Assembly: GCF_002094305.1 (NCBI RefSeq)
Contig: NZ_LWTX01000005.1
Coordinates: 248,001-312,000, forward strand
Length of the DNA: 64,000 nucleotides
Source: Prescottella equi
Lineage (GTDB): Bacteria > Actinomycetota > Actinomycetes > Mycobacteriales > Mycobacteriaceae
Direction of reading: 5' to 3'
Translations under genes and position numbers: made by a program
Notes under the pieces: generated by a model
What the model saw: the letters and a program-made list of their open reading frames with translations, nothing else
Told to the model about the DNA's origin: nothing
The model's database searches: none
Part shown: positions 25,793 through 35,419 of the stretch, piece by piece
Layout: every line of letters starts with the position of its first letter
Position numbering within the stretch: the stretch's first letter is position 1

Positions 25793-27419
25793 GGCGCTGC
25801 TCCGCGAGGACCTTGACGGATCCCTTGGCGACCTTGCCGCCGGGCGCCAGGGGGAGCTCGTCGACGGTGACCACGTGCTCGGGGATGTACTCGCGGGTCA
25901 CGCCCTGCCCGGCGAGCCACACGGACAGCTCGTCGGCGGTCAGTTCGGTGCCGTCGGCGGTCACCACGACGGCGCACACCTTCTCGCCGAACAGGGCGTC
26001 GTGCACGCCCACCACGGCCACCATCGTGACCGCCGGGTGGGCGCGCACGTACTCCTCGACCTCTACGGCCGAGATGTTCTTGCCGCCGCGGATGATGATG
26101 TCGGCCTTGCGGCCCACTACCTTCAGGCGTCCGGCCGCGTCGATCTCGACGATGTCGCCGAGCAGCATCCAGCCGTCGGCGGTGTACAGCTCGGCGTTGG
26201 CCGCATCGTCGTCCCAGTAGCCGTGGCATATCAGCGGGCCGTTCACGCCGGGCTGGCCGCGACGCTCGTCGCCGAGCACCTCGGCGCCCGCGTCGTCGAA
26301 CACCCGGACTCGCGCCTCGTCGACCACGTGCCCGCACGTGCGCAGGCGGGTGTCCGCGTCGTCGTCGACGGTCGTGACGCTCACCGCACCGGTCTCGTTG
26401 GAGCCGTAGAACTGCAGCACCGCGGCGCCGGTCCGCTCCTCGAACGCGAGCGCCTCCGAGTACGGCACCGCCTCGCCGCCGGTGAACATCGCACGCAGCG
26501 CGCTCAGGTCTGCGGCCTGCGCCCGCTCGGACCGCAGCAGCATCTTGAACTGCGTGCTGACACAGTTCAGTACCGTCACGCGCTCCCGCTCGAGGAGGTC
26601 GATCATGGTGTCGGCACTGAACCGCTCGACCACCACGTTGGGCGCGCCGAGGAGGGCCGGCAGGAAGTGCGAGGTCCACAGTCCGAAGCCGAACGGCGCG
26701 GGCACCGCACCGAAGAAGACGTCGTCGCCGGTGATCTTTCCGGCCCGGACGGCCACCTCGGAGAAGCCGATCCAGCGCCGCTCGGTCTGGGTGACCAGCT
26801 TGGGCAGCCCGGTGGTGCCGGACGTCGAGTTGAGCAGCGAGACGTCGTCGACGCCGAACCGCGGGCTGGTTGCGTCGAAGCGCCGGTCGGTGATCTCGAC
26901 CGGGTTACCGGCGGCGTCCTCGACCTCGACGGAGCCGAGGTCGTCGACGTAGATCACGTGCTCGGGTCCGCCGGTCCGCTCGCGCAGTTCCGCGACGAGA
27001 GCCGCGGTGTCCTGACCGCGCAGCAATCGCGTGGTGACCAGTGTCCGGCACCCGGCGCGGGTGCTCAGGTGCGCCACTTCCTTGACACCCGAACGCGATC
27101 CGATGCCGACCGCGATCCGCCCGACGCGGTACGCAGCGCACAGCGCGGCATGGAAGACCATGGTGTCGGGCAGGTACAGCGCGACGGCGGACTCCTCGCC
27201 CACCGTCGCCAGCGCGGACGCGATCCGATCGGCGGTGGCGTCGTAGCTCGCCCACGAGATGTGGGCCTCCGGGGTGATGAAGGCGGGGCGGTCACCGATC
27301 GTGAGCGCCCAGTGCCGTACCAACTCGCTCACGCTCAGACCGTCGAGCCTGCGCGGGTCGGTTGCGAAGTCGCCGACCGCGACGTCCAGGGTGGTCGAGA
27401 ATCGTCCGGTCACCGTCAC
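25782..27419 (-). CDS. AMP-dependent acyl/aryl-CoA ligase
   Basis: Adenylate-forming enzyme of 545 residues, expected to convert an organic acid to its CoA thioester. The P-loop-like LLNSTSGTTGLPKL, the YGSNETG motif, GWMLLGDIVEID, hinge KVVGRKADIIIRGGKNIS and the C-terminal catalytic Lys in APGGKVAKGSVK are intact. It resembles benzoate/cyclohexanecarboxylate-type ligases more than fatty-acid ones, but the substrate is inference. The GTG start (27419) overlaps the LivF stop (GTGA), so it is the last gene of the transporter operon and presumably traps the imported acid as CoA ester. Its 3' end overlaps the carboxylase gene by 11 bp. Confidence 0.87.
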   Translation of the reverse strand: MTVTGRFSTTLDVAVGDFATDPRRLDGLSVSELVRHWALTIGDRPAFITPEAHISWASYDATADRIASALATVGEESAVALYLPDTMVFHAALCAAYRVGRIAVGIGSRSGVKEVAHLSTRAGCRTLVTTRLLRGQDTAALVAELRERTGGPEHVIYVDDLGSVEVEDAAGNPVEITDRRFDATSPRFGVDDVSLLNSTSGTTGLPKLVTQTERRWIGFSEVAVRAGKITGDDVFFGAVPAPFGFGLWTSHFLPALLGAPNVVVERFSADTMIDLLERERVTVLNCVSTQFKMLLRSERAQAADLSALRAMFTGGEAVPYSEALAFEERTGAAVLQFYGSNETGAVSVTTVDDDADTRLRTCGHVVDEARVRVFDDAGAEVLGDERRGQPGVNGPLICHGYWDDDAANAELYTADGWMLLGDIVEIDAAGRLKVVGRKADIIIRGGKNISAVEVEEYVRAHPAVTMVAVVGVHDALFGEKVCAVVVTADGTELTADELSVWLAGQGVTREYIPEHVVTVDELPLAPGGKVAKGSVKVLAEQRLSR

Positions 27420-28125
27420 TGCTCCACCGTCGCTTCCAACATGCCCATCGACTGCTTGTACGCGGCGTCGAGCGACGCCGCGTCGTCCCGGGTGTCGACG
27501 ATCCGGCCGCGCTGCATCACGTACCCGCGCTGCACCACCGACTTCAGCGCCGCGAGCGCGGGTTCGGCGACCAGCACCGTCACGCCCTCGGCCGCGAGAC
27601 CCGCGACGAGCGAACGAAGTTCGGCGACGATCTTGGGCGCGAGGCCCGTCATCATCTCGTCGAGCAGCAGCACCTTCGGCGTCGCCAGCAGGGCCCGGCC
27701 CAGCACCAGCATCTGCTGTTCGCCGCCGCTGAGGACGCCGGCGTAGCTGCCGGACCGCTCGCGCAGCACCGGGAACCGGTCGAACGCCGAGTCGATCGCG
27801 TCCTTCTTCATGCCGAGCAGGTCGGCGCCCACCTGCAGGTTCTCGCGCACCGACATCTTCATGAACAGCTGCCGGCCCTGCGGGACGTACGCGAAGCCCT
27901 CCCGGACCCGCTGCAGCGCGGACATGCCGTCGACCCGGCGGCCGTCCATCGTCACCTGCCCGGTGCCACGGACGGAGCCGTAGACCGCCCCGAACAGGCT
28001 GGACTTGCCGGCGCCGTTGGGGCCGACGATCGCGGTCACCGTCCCGGACGGCGCCGTGAACGAGACGCCGTCGACCGCGACGGCCGATCCGTACCGGACC
28101 TTCAGGTGCGTCACCTCGAGCGTGG

Positions 28126-28129
<4 letters not shown>
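27416..28129 (-). CDS. Branched-chain-type ABC transporter ATPase (LivF-like)
   Basis: ATP-binding subunit, 237 residues. Walker A VGPNGAGKSSL, Q-loop YVPQGRQLF, signature LSGGEQQMLVLGRAL and Walker B KVLLLDEMMTGLAPK are present. The switch motif reads LVAEPALAA where LivF usually has LVEQ, so the canonical switch residue is replaced. Four-base overlaps join it to the LivG-like gene before it and the CoA ligase after it. Works with the LivG-like subunit on the LivH/LivM-like channel. Confidence 0.9.
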
Positions 28130-28892
<763 letters not shown>

Positions 28893-28896
<4 letters not shown>

Positions 28897-29933
28897 GTCC
28901 GATCACTTCCTCGCTCGTTGGAACCGCCGCGGCCGGTTACCTTGGTGAACGCCGCACCCGCCCAGCCGATCACGCCACCCGGCGCGACGATGAGGATGAG
29001 CAGGACCGCGGCCGCGAGCAGTAGTTCGCCGCTGCCCTGGTAGCCGGGCATGTTGAGGGTCACGATCACGACGATGAGCGCACCGAGCGGGGCGCCCCAC
29101 GCGCTGTTGCGTCCGCCGATGATCGGCATGAAGATCGCCAGGAACACGATGCTGAGCGTGAAGGTCTCGGGCGTGACGGCCTGCACGGACACCGTGAACA
29201 GCGAGCCGCCGGTCGACGCGATCGCCGCGCCGATCGCGAGCGCGATCACCGTCAGGTGGGCAGGGTTGACGCCCGACGACCGGGCGGCGTTCTTGTTGTC
29301 CCGCGCAGCCCGTAGGGTCAGGCCCCACACCGACTTTCGCATCCGGTCGACGATCACCGCGATCGCGCAAACGAACAGGATCGCGAGCACGACCAGCGTG
29401 TACCGCGGTGGCTGCCACCCGAACAGCGTGACGGCCTCGACGCCGGAGATGCCGGCCGAGCCGCCGGTGAAGCTGGGGCCGTCGATGAGCCAGTGCTCGA
29501 ACGCGATTCCGAACAGCAGCGTCACGGCGGCCAGGTAGAAGCCGGACAGCTTCTGCGTCGCGAGCGCGAGGATCACCGCGACCACCGCCGCGACGAGGGC
29601 GCCGATGATCCAGCCCCACCACATCGACAGTCCGGTCTTGACCGAGATGAGAGCGACGGCGTACGCACCGATCGCGGCGTAGGCGCTGTACGCCATCGAC
29701 AGCGAACCGGCCATGACGAACGGGATGTACATACCGAGTGCGATCAGCGAGTACGTCGCGGCCAGGAACACGAGGTCCTGCCGGTACAGGCTCGGACCCA
29801 TCCACACCAGTACCGCGGCGACGACGACGAGCGTGATGCCCGCCTCGATCGCGATGTTGGTGAGCGACCGGCGGGCCCGCGAGGGACGTGCCGGCGCTGC
29901 CGCCTCCGACGGCGGTGACGTGAGAGTCGACAT
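28893..29933 (-). CDS. Branched-chain-type ABC transporter permease (LivM-like)
   Basis: Inner-membrane permease, 346 residues, with about ten hydrophobic stretches after a short Pro/Ala-rich cytoplasmic start (MSTLTSPPSEAAAPARPSRA). LivM hallmarks are SLIALGMYIPFVMAGSLSMAY and the coupling loop VWGLTLRAARDNKNAARSSGVNP. The start at 29933 shares one base with the LivH stop (TGATG). It pairs with the LivH-like subunit to form the channel. Confidence 0.9.
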
Positions 29934-30808
29934 CAGACGCGGACCTTCCTCGAGAGCAGGCCCTCCGGCCGGAAGGCGAAGAACACCAACGCGATCAGCA
30001 GGATCGCGGTCTGTGCGGCACTGGCACCGAAGTAGTACGGCGCGAACACCTGCACGAAGCCGAGCAGCAGGCCACCGATCAGCGGCGCCCAGCTGCGTCC
30101 GGTCCCGCCGATCACGAGGGCGATGAACGCGGTGAGCGTCCACGACAGTCCGCTCGTGAACTGGACGCCGGCCTTGGGCGCGAACAGCAGTCCGGCGATG
30201 GCGGCGATGAGTCCGGCGACTGTGAAGGCCACCAGCCGCACCCGGTTCACCGGCAGGCCGAGGATCCGGGCGGCCTCGGGGTTGTCACCGACCGCGCGCA
30301 GCAGCCGACCCGTCTGCGTCGCCTGCAGCCACAGACCCACCACGACGAACACCACGACGGTGCCGACGATGAGGACGATCGACGAGCTGTCGACGGTGGC
30401 GCCGACGACGGTGATCGGTTGGAAGTCGAACAGCTTCTGTCCGGGCAGCGGGGTCCGGCCGAAGATCGTGCCGGCCAGCTGCTGCACCGCGAACAGCACC
30501 GCGGTGACCGCGACGAGGGCCGGCAGTTCGCCACGGCCCGAACGCTTCTGGACCTGCTGCACGACGAGCTTCTCGGTGATCACCGACAGCGCCATGCCGA
30601 CGGCGAGGCCCAGCAGCAGCGCGAGCCACAGCGGCACACCGTGGTCGACGACGACGAAGCTGCACGCCATCGCGGCGGCCATCGCGTAGGGGCCCATCGC
30701 GAAGTTGAAGAAGTCCGCCCCCACCACCACGAGGTACATGCCGAGGGCGATGAGCGAGAAGAAGGCGCCGATCTCGAGCGCGGCGAGCCAGAGTTGAGGA
30801 TCAGTCAT
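29933..30808 (-). CDS. Branched-chain-type ABC transporter permease (LivH-like)
   Basis: Inner-membrane permease, 291 residues, about eight transmembrane helices. LivH features include GAFFSLIALGMYLVVVGADFFNFAMG and the coupling loop TGRLLRAVGDNPEAARILGLPVNRVRL. The gene begins 15 bp after the binding-protein gene. Confidence 0.9.
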   Translation of the reverse strand: MTDPQLWLAALEIGAFFSLIALGMYLVVVGADFFNFAMGPYAMAAAMACSFVVVDHGVPLWLALLLGLAVGMALSVITEKLVVQQVQKRSGRGELPALVAVTAVLFAVQQLAGTIFGRTPLPGQKLFDFQPITVVGATVDSSSIVLIVGTVVVFVVVGLWLQATQTGRLLRAVGDNPEAARILGLPVNRVRLVAFTVAGLIAAIAGLLFAPKAGVQFTSGLSWTLTAFIALVIGGTGRSWAPLIGGLLLGFVQVFAPYYFGASAAQTAILLIALVFFAFRPEGLLSRKVRV

Positions 30809-30823
30809 CTGTTCTCTCCTTCG

Positions 30824-32017
30824 TCAGCCGCACGGGGGCTGGTAGGACGCCCACGGCCCGGCCGGCTTGTTGTCGGCGCCGAACTCGACGAGCACCAGGC
30901 CGCACAGGCTGTCGGGGGCGAGGTGGTCGTCGGGGCCGTACGACAGCGTCAGGCCCTCCTGGCCGAACGTCGCGGGCACGTCGGAGACCTGCTGCAGCGC
31001 ATCGCGGACCTTGGTCCGGTCGGTGTGGTCGCCGGCGATCTCGAACGCGCGCTCGAGCATCATCACGGCGTCGTAGGCCTGCGCGTCGTACGCGGTGAGC
31101 TGGTAGTCGGCGCCCTTGACCGCGCGGATCTTCTCGGTCAGCTCGGCGGTGCGCGGATTGTTCGCGCTGAGGCTGCCCATGTAGACCATGCCGGTGAGCG
31201 CGCCCGGGTCGGCCAGCGCCCACGACTTGGGCTGGTTGCCGATCGAGGCGAGCGAGAAGCGTTGCGCGTCCGGGTAGATCTTGGCGAGCGTGTTGTGGGC
31301 GAGGATCTCGAAGTGGCCACCGATGCTGGCGACGAGGATCGCGTCGGGCTCGGTGCCGGTGACCCGGGAGGCCTGCGCGGTGAGGTCCGCGGCGTCGACG
31401 GGCGCCTTCTCGACGGCGGTGACGGTGGCGCACTTCTCGAGCGCGGGCCGCAGCGTCTTGATGATGCCGTCGATCGAGGCGCTCGCGTCGCCGAGGATGC
31501 CGAGTGTCTTGTAGCCCATCTGCTCGAACGCGCCGCAGTACACCTCGGCGTACTGCTTGAGGGAGTTCGGGATCATGAACGAGTAGCCGTTGTCCGGCTT
31601 GTTCGCGAAGGCGTCGGACAGCACGACGGGTGCGATGGCCGGGATCTCGGACTGTTGCAGCACCGACTTGGCCTGGATCACCGAGCCGGACCCGGTGGCG
31701 AGCAGGACCGCGCTCGCGCCGTGGTCGACGAGCTTGCGGATGATCGACGGCGTCTTGGTGGGACTGGACTCGTCGTTCTCGACGACCAGGCGCACCGGCT
31801 TGCCGTTGATCCCGCCGTCGGCGTTGACGAGGTCGACCGCGAGCCGGATCGTGCTGCCGGCGATGGTGCTGTACGACGCGCCGGGCCCCGTCGAGTCCTC
31901 GTCGAGGCCGATCACGATCTCGTCCGGCGACATCTCCCCCGCGGATCCGCATCCCGCGACGCCGAAAGCTCCCACGGCGGCGGCCACCGCCGCAGCGACG
32001 ACCCTTCCGATTCTCAC
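30824..32017 (-). CDS. Periplasmic-type binding lipoprotein of the second Liv-type transporter
   Basis: Substrate receptor of about 397 residues, anchored by a lipobox (FGVAGCGS). The fold is the LivJ/type I periplasmic binding protein: VNADGGINGKPVRLVVENDES, SAVLLATGSGSVIQAKSVLQ, PVVLSDAFANKP and YDAVMMLERAFEIAG. I chose GTG at 32017 (MRIGRVVAAAVAAA) because GGGAG lies 6 nt upstream; a TTG at 32059 would put the start inside the palindromic operator. Its ligand is probably an organic acid, judging from the CoA ligase in the operon; LivJ-type receptors for aromatic and alicyclic carboxylates are known. Confidence 0.88.
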   Translation of the reverse strand: MRIGRVVAAAVAAAVGAFGVAGCGSAGEMSPDEIVIGLDEDSTGPGASYSTIAGSTIRLAVDLVNADGGINGKPVRLVVENDESSPTKTPSIIRKLVDHGASAVLLATGSGSVIQAKSVLQQSEIPAIAPVVLSDAFANKPDNGYSFMIPNSLKQYAEVYCGAFEQMGYKTLGILGDASASIDGIIKTLRPALEKCATVTAVEKAPVDAADLTAQASRVTGTEPDAILVASIGGHFEILAHNTLAKIYPDAQRFSLASIGNQPKSWALADPGALTGMVYMGSLSANNPRTAELTEKIRAVKGADYQLTAYDAQAYDAVMMLERAFEIAGDHTDRTKVRDALQQVSDVPATFGQEGLTLSYGPDDHLAPDSLCGLVLVEFGADNKPAGPWASYQPPCG

Positions 32018-32054
32018 AACCGACTCCCGTCTGACGCCGACCTTCAAGCGTTTG

Positions 32055-32080
32055 GTCAATCAAGCAATTGCTTGATTGAC
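32055..32080. promoter_or_regulatory. Perfect 26-bp palindromic operator upstream of the transporter-ligase operon
   Basis: Each 13-nt half reads GTCAATCAAGCAA, and the whole 26 bp is self-complementary without a mismatch. It lies 38 bp upstream of the binding-protein start and downstream of the TetR gene. A weaker relative, GCTTGCTTGATGCCCGTCAA, occurs at 32961-32980 upstream of the TetR gene, so the regulator likely controls both. Confidence 0.75.
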
Positions 32081-32151
32081 TATTGGCGACAGGAGTATGC
32101 CCCGCGTCACACCGCGAAGTCAACGCCGAGGACCGACGACGAGAGGGAACT

Positions 32152-32907
32152 TCAGTTGCCGCGCAGCAGGCGCAGTTCGCGGATCGCTTCCTTGAGCTCG
32201 CGGACGTCGCGCCGCAGATCGTCGAATTCCGAGTCGTCCGCCCCGGGAAGCTCGACGGCAGCGGCCCGGTCGGCGATCTCGGACCGGCGCACGGGCCCGG
32301 GCGCAGCCTTGGCGGATGCCGATCCCACCGGCCCGCCCGCCGCGAAACCGTCGAGGAACACCGCGATCAGGTCGTGCCGCAGGCGCTCGGCGTCCTGGGC
32401 CAGTGAGGCCCGGTTGAATCGCACCGTCGACCAGACGGATTCCCGGAGCATGCGATGGAAGTGCTGCTGGTCGATGTCGACACGGAACTCGCCCGACCGG
32501 ACGCCGCGCGAGATCGCGTCGGCCCAGTAGTCGTGGGCCCGGCGGACCGCCACGGAGATCGGACTATCCTCCGGCTGCGACGACAGCGCGCTCTCGTTCT
32601 GATAGATCTCGGTGGCGAAGGGATGGTCCGCCGCGGTCTCGAACGAGACGGCCACCATGTGATCGATTCGCTCCCTGCCGGTTTCACCCGGGACCTGAGC
32701 GGCCTCGTAACGCTCGTTGAGGTCGTCGACGAAGGCGATGACGATCTCGAAGACGATCGCGTCCTTGGAGCCGAAGTAGTGGTAGAGGCTGCCCGAGAGG
32801 ATGCCGACCTCGTCGGCGATGTCCCGCACGGTGGTGCCGGCGACGCCGCGCTCGCTGAACAGCTTGGCCGCATGAAATAGAATTTCTTCTCGCCGGGTCG
32901 ATGCCAC
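32152..32907 (-). CDS. TetR family regulator of the transporter-CoA ligase operon
   Basis: 251 residues. N-terminal HTH at about 5-52 (REEILFHAAKLFSERGVAGTTVRDIADEVGILSGSLYHYFGSKDAI), then a KstR/PaaR-like helical ligand domain and an unusual charged C-terminal extension (ADDSEFDDLRRDVRELKEAIRELRLL) that looks like a short coiled coil. In this subfamily the inducer is often an acyl- or aryl-CoA. The gene lies upstream of the transporter operon in the same direction; the 26-bp palindrome separates them and its CAAG/CTTG core is typical of such regulators. Regulation by the CoA product of the operon's ligase is a reasonable inference. Confidence 0.88.
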   Translation of the reverse strand: MASTRREEILFHAAKLFSERGVAGTTVRDIADEVGILSGSLYHYFGSKDAIVFEIVIAFVDDLNERYEAAQVPGETGRERIDHMVAVSFETAADHPFATEIYQNESALSSQPEDSPISVAVRRAHDYWADAISRGVRSGEFRVDIDQQHFHRMLRESVWSTVRFNRASLAQDAERLRHDLIAVFLDGFAAGGPVGSASAKAAPGPVRRSEIADRAAAVELPGADDSEFDDLRRDVRELKEAIRELRLLRGN

Positions 32908-33072
32908 CTGACGACTCCCCCCAGGAACGGTGATGCAGTGTCGACCGATCCCGATCGAACGCTTGCTTGATGCCCGTCAATGCTACACGGCGCCGCCGAC
33001 CTGCCCGGTAGATCCGACCTGCGGTGCTAGCGTCTCCTTACCGTGGGGTAACCGAGGGGCGGGGGCAGCGCG

Positions 33073-33957
33073 ATGGTACGAACCGGGACGAGACAGTCGC
33101 TCGAGGAGCGCCTGGAGGGCCGTCGCGTCCTGGTCACCGGCGCGGCCCGCGGGATCGGCGCATCCCTCGCCCGGCGCCTGTATGCGCGCGGCGCCCGGGT
33201 CGCGCTACTCGGACTCGAACGCGAACTGCTCGAACAGGTCGCGACGATGTGCGGCGGCGCTCCGTGGCGGGTGTGCGACGTCCGCGACGGCGAGGCGGTG
33301 CAGCGGGCCGTCGACGCCCTCGCCGACGACCTCGGCGGGCTGGACGTCGTGGTGGCCAATGCCGGTGTGGCGGCGCAACTTCCCCTGCTCGGCGGCGACC
33401 CCGACGTCATGACCCGCACCGTCGAGGTGAACCTGCTCGGGACGTACCACACGGTGCGCGCGGCGGGGCCGCTCGTCGCGCACCCCGGCGGGTACGTGCT
33501 GCTGGTCGCGTCGGCCGCGGCGGGAGTGCAGCTGCCGCTCATGGGCGCGTACGCCGCCAGCAAGGCCGCGGTGGAGGCGCTCGGCAATACGTTGCGCCTC
33601 GAGACGAAGCACCTCGGGTTGCGGGTGGGTGTCGCGTACCTCGCCGAGGTCGACACCGACATGACCGCGATCGGATTCGGAACCGAGGCCGCCGCCCAGA
33701 TCAAAGGGCTCGGACCGTTCACCCGGGTCGCCCCACGCTCGGTGGGGGTGGACGCATTCGAGCGAGGCATCGCCACGCGCGCCCGGCGGATCTACGCGCC
33801 CCGCTGGGTGGCGCCGACGATGCGCCTGCGCATGCTCGTGCAGCGGGCGGTCGAGCTGCGCCCGCAACCGCGGATGGCCGCAGCCCTCGACGCTGCCCGG
33901 GCCGAGCACGCCCGACTCACCACGCCACTGCCGGACCGACCCGGGGAGACCGAGTGA
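33073..33957 (+). CDS. Short-chain dehydrogenase/reductase
   Basis: NAD(P)-dependent oxidoreductase, 294 residues. Cofactor motif TGAARGIGASLA, VVANAGV (NAG), catalytic Ser in LLVASAAAG and YAASK with catalytic Tyr and Lys are all in place. The C-terminal extension past residue 250 is longer than in typical 250-residue SDRs. ATG at 33073 has GGGGGC upstream. Its stop overlaps the next gene's GTG by 4 bp, so the two are coupled. Substrate unknown. Confidence 0.87.
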   Translation: MVRTGTRQSLEERLEGRRVLVTGAARGIGASLARRLYARGARVALLGLERELLEQVATMCGGAPWRVCDVRDGEAVQRAVDALADDLGGLDVVVANAGVAAQLPLLGGDPDVMTRTVEVNLLGTYHTVRAAGPLVAHPGGYVLLVASAAAGVQLPLMGAYAASKAAVEALGNTLRLETKHLGLRVGVAYLAEVDTDMTAIGFGTEAAAQIKGLGPFTRVAPRSVGVDAFERGIATRARRIYAPRWVAPTMRLRMLVQRAVELRPQPRMAAALDAARAEHARLTTPLPDRPGETE

Positions 33958-34523
33958 CCGCACACGACGAGAAGACCGGCAACCACACGGCGCCGCGCGT
34001 CCGGCCGGGACGTTTCAAGGAACTCGGGCCGGTGAACTGGGCCGGGTGGCGGGTACTTTCCCTCGGCTCCCGCACGCGCGACGCCAAGCTGTTCAGCACC
34101 CTCGGCCGCACCGGAGGGCTGTTCCGCGGCTGGTTGCACTACTCGGGCGTCCTGATGCTGCTGCCCGGCACCAAGCTGTCCCGGTTCGAGATCGAACTCG
34201 TGGTGTTGCGGGTCGCCCACCTGCGCGGATCCCGCTACGAATGGCAGCACCACGTGCGGCTCGGCCGGCGTGCCGGCGTCACCCCGCAGATGCTCGACCG
34301 CGTCCTCGCCGGCCCCACCGACCCCGACTGGTCGCCGCGGTTCCGGGCGATGCTGGCGGCGACGGACCAGATGGTCGTTACCAAGAACGTCGACGACGCG
34401 ACGTGGGCCACGCTCGCCGAGCACCTCGACGATCGGCGGCTCGTCGAGTTCTGTCTCCTGGTGACGCAGTACGACGGTTTGGCCACCACCATCGACACCC
34501 TGCGAATCCAGCCCGACTTCTGA
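33954..34523 (+). CDS. Carboxymuconolactone decarboxylase (CMD) family protein
   Basis: 189 residues, all-helical CMD/AhpD fold. The core is LSRFEIELVVLRVAHLRGSRYEWQHHVRLGRRAGVTPQMLDRVLAG, carrying the family Glu and His but lacking the CxxC of peroxidase-type AhpD. It is therefore more like gamma-carboxymuconolactone decarboxylase relatives of unknown substrate. GTG at 33954 overlaps the SDR stop. A gene of this family lies near ramB in M. tuberculosis, from memory. Confidence 0.82.
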   Translation: MTAHDEKTGNHTAPRVRPGRFKELGPVNWAGWRVLSLGSRTRDAKLFSTLGRTGGLFRGWLHYSGVLMLLPGTKLSRFEIELVVLRVAHLRGSRYEWQHHVRLGRRAGVTPQMLDRVLAGPTDPDWSPRFRAMLAATDQMVVTKNVDDATWATLAEHLDDRRLVEFCLLVTQYDGLATTIDTLRIQPDF

Positions 34524-34549
34524 TTCGCCGGCGGTGGCACACTGGTGGC

Positions 34550-35251
34550 GTGGATCCTGAGCAACTCCGAACCGACTTCTCCCGATTCATGATGACGTAC
34601 CGGTTCGGCATCACTCAGCTGCTGACCAAGGTGAACATCCTCAAGGACGAGTTCACGCACATCAATCTCTACAGCCCCATCGAGCACGTGACGTCGCGGC
34701 TCAAGACGCCCGAGAGCATCATCCGCAAGGCGAACCGCATCGGCTGCCCGCTCACCCTCGACGACGTCCGCGAGCAGATCCTCGACATCGCCGGGGTCCG
34801 GATCACGTGCAGCTTCATCGCCGACACGTACCGCATCGCGGACATGATCACGAGCCAGCCGGACATCGAGGTCCGCGAGGTCGAGGACTACATCGCCAAG
34901 CCCAAGCCGAACGGCTACAAGAGCCTGCACCTGATCGTCGAGGTACCGGTGTACCTGAGCGACCGCGTGCAGCAGGTGCCGATCGAGCTCCAGATCCGCA
35001 CCATCGCAATGGATTTCTGGGCCAGCCTCGAGCACAAGATCTACTACAAGTTCAATCGCGAGGTGCCGCCGGAACTGCTCGCCGAACTCACCGAGGCCGC
35101 GGAGACCGCACACCGGCTGGACATGAAGATGGAGCGGCTCAACGAGGAGTTCGCGAAACTCAAAGCGCAGGAGGGTGTCGCCGACGAGGCCCCCGCGCTC
35201 GAACTGCCGCCGCAGTTGCTCGACGCATTGCAGGTGCGCCTGTCCGAATGA
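34550..35251 (+). CDS. Small alarmone synthetase (RelA/SpoT synthetase domain, GTP pyrophosphokinase)
   Basis: Single-domain (p)ppGpp synthetase, 233 residues, without hydrolase, TGS or ACT domains. Key elements are IEHVTSRLKTPESIIRKANR (ATP-binding basic stretch), ILDIAGVRITCSFIADTYRI, KPNGYKSLHLIV and PIELQIRTIAMDFWASLEHKIYYK with the catalytic Glu and conserved Gln. A C-terminal helix (LDMKMERLNEEFAKLKAQEG) is typical of RelP/RelQ-type enzymes. The GTG start at 34550 has CACACT 6 nt upstream, which suggests a leaderless mRNA; 26 bp after the CMD gene. Confidence 0.88.
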   Translation: MDPEQLRTDFSRFMMTYRFGITQLLTKVNILKDEFTHINLYSPIEHVTSRLKTPESIIRKANRIGCPLTLDDVREQILDIAGVRITCSFIADTYRIADMITSQPDIEVREVEDYIAKPKPNGYKSLHLIVEVPVYLSDRVQQVPIELQIRTIAMDFWASLEHKIYYKFNREVPPELLAELTEAAETAHRLDMKMERLNEEFAKLKAQEGVADEAPALELPPQLLDALQVRLSE

Positions 35252-35419
35252 CGCGGCCCGCGCGCTGCTCATAGTTGTCCCGCGGTTGCAAGTCTCCGGA
35301 CCGACATGTGACCATTCCGACGATGGGCGGTATTCGATTGCTGCCGTTCCCTGTTCGCCGGTAGCGTCTGCACGTTCGGCCGCGACAGTCGTCCGTGCCA
35401 CCGATCCGGTAGGAACTGC

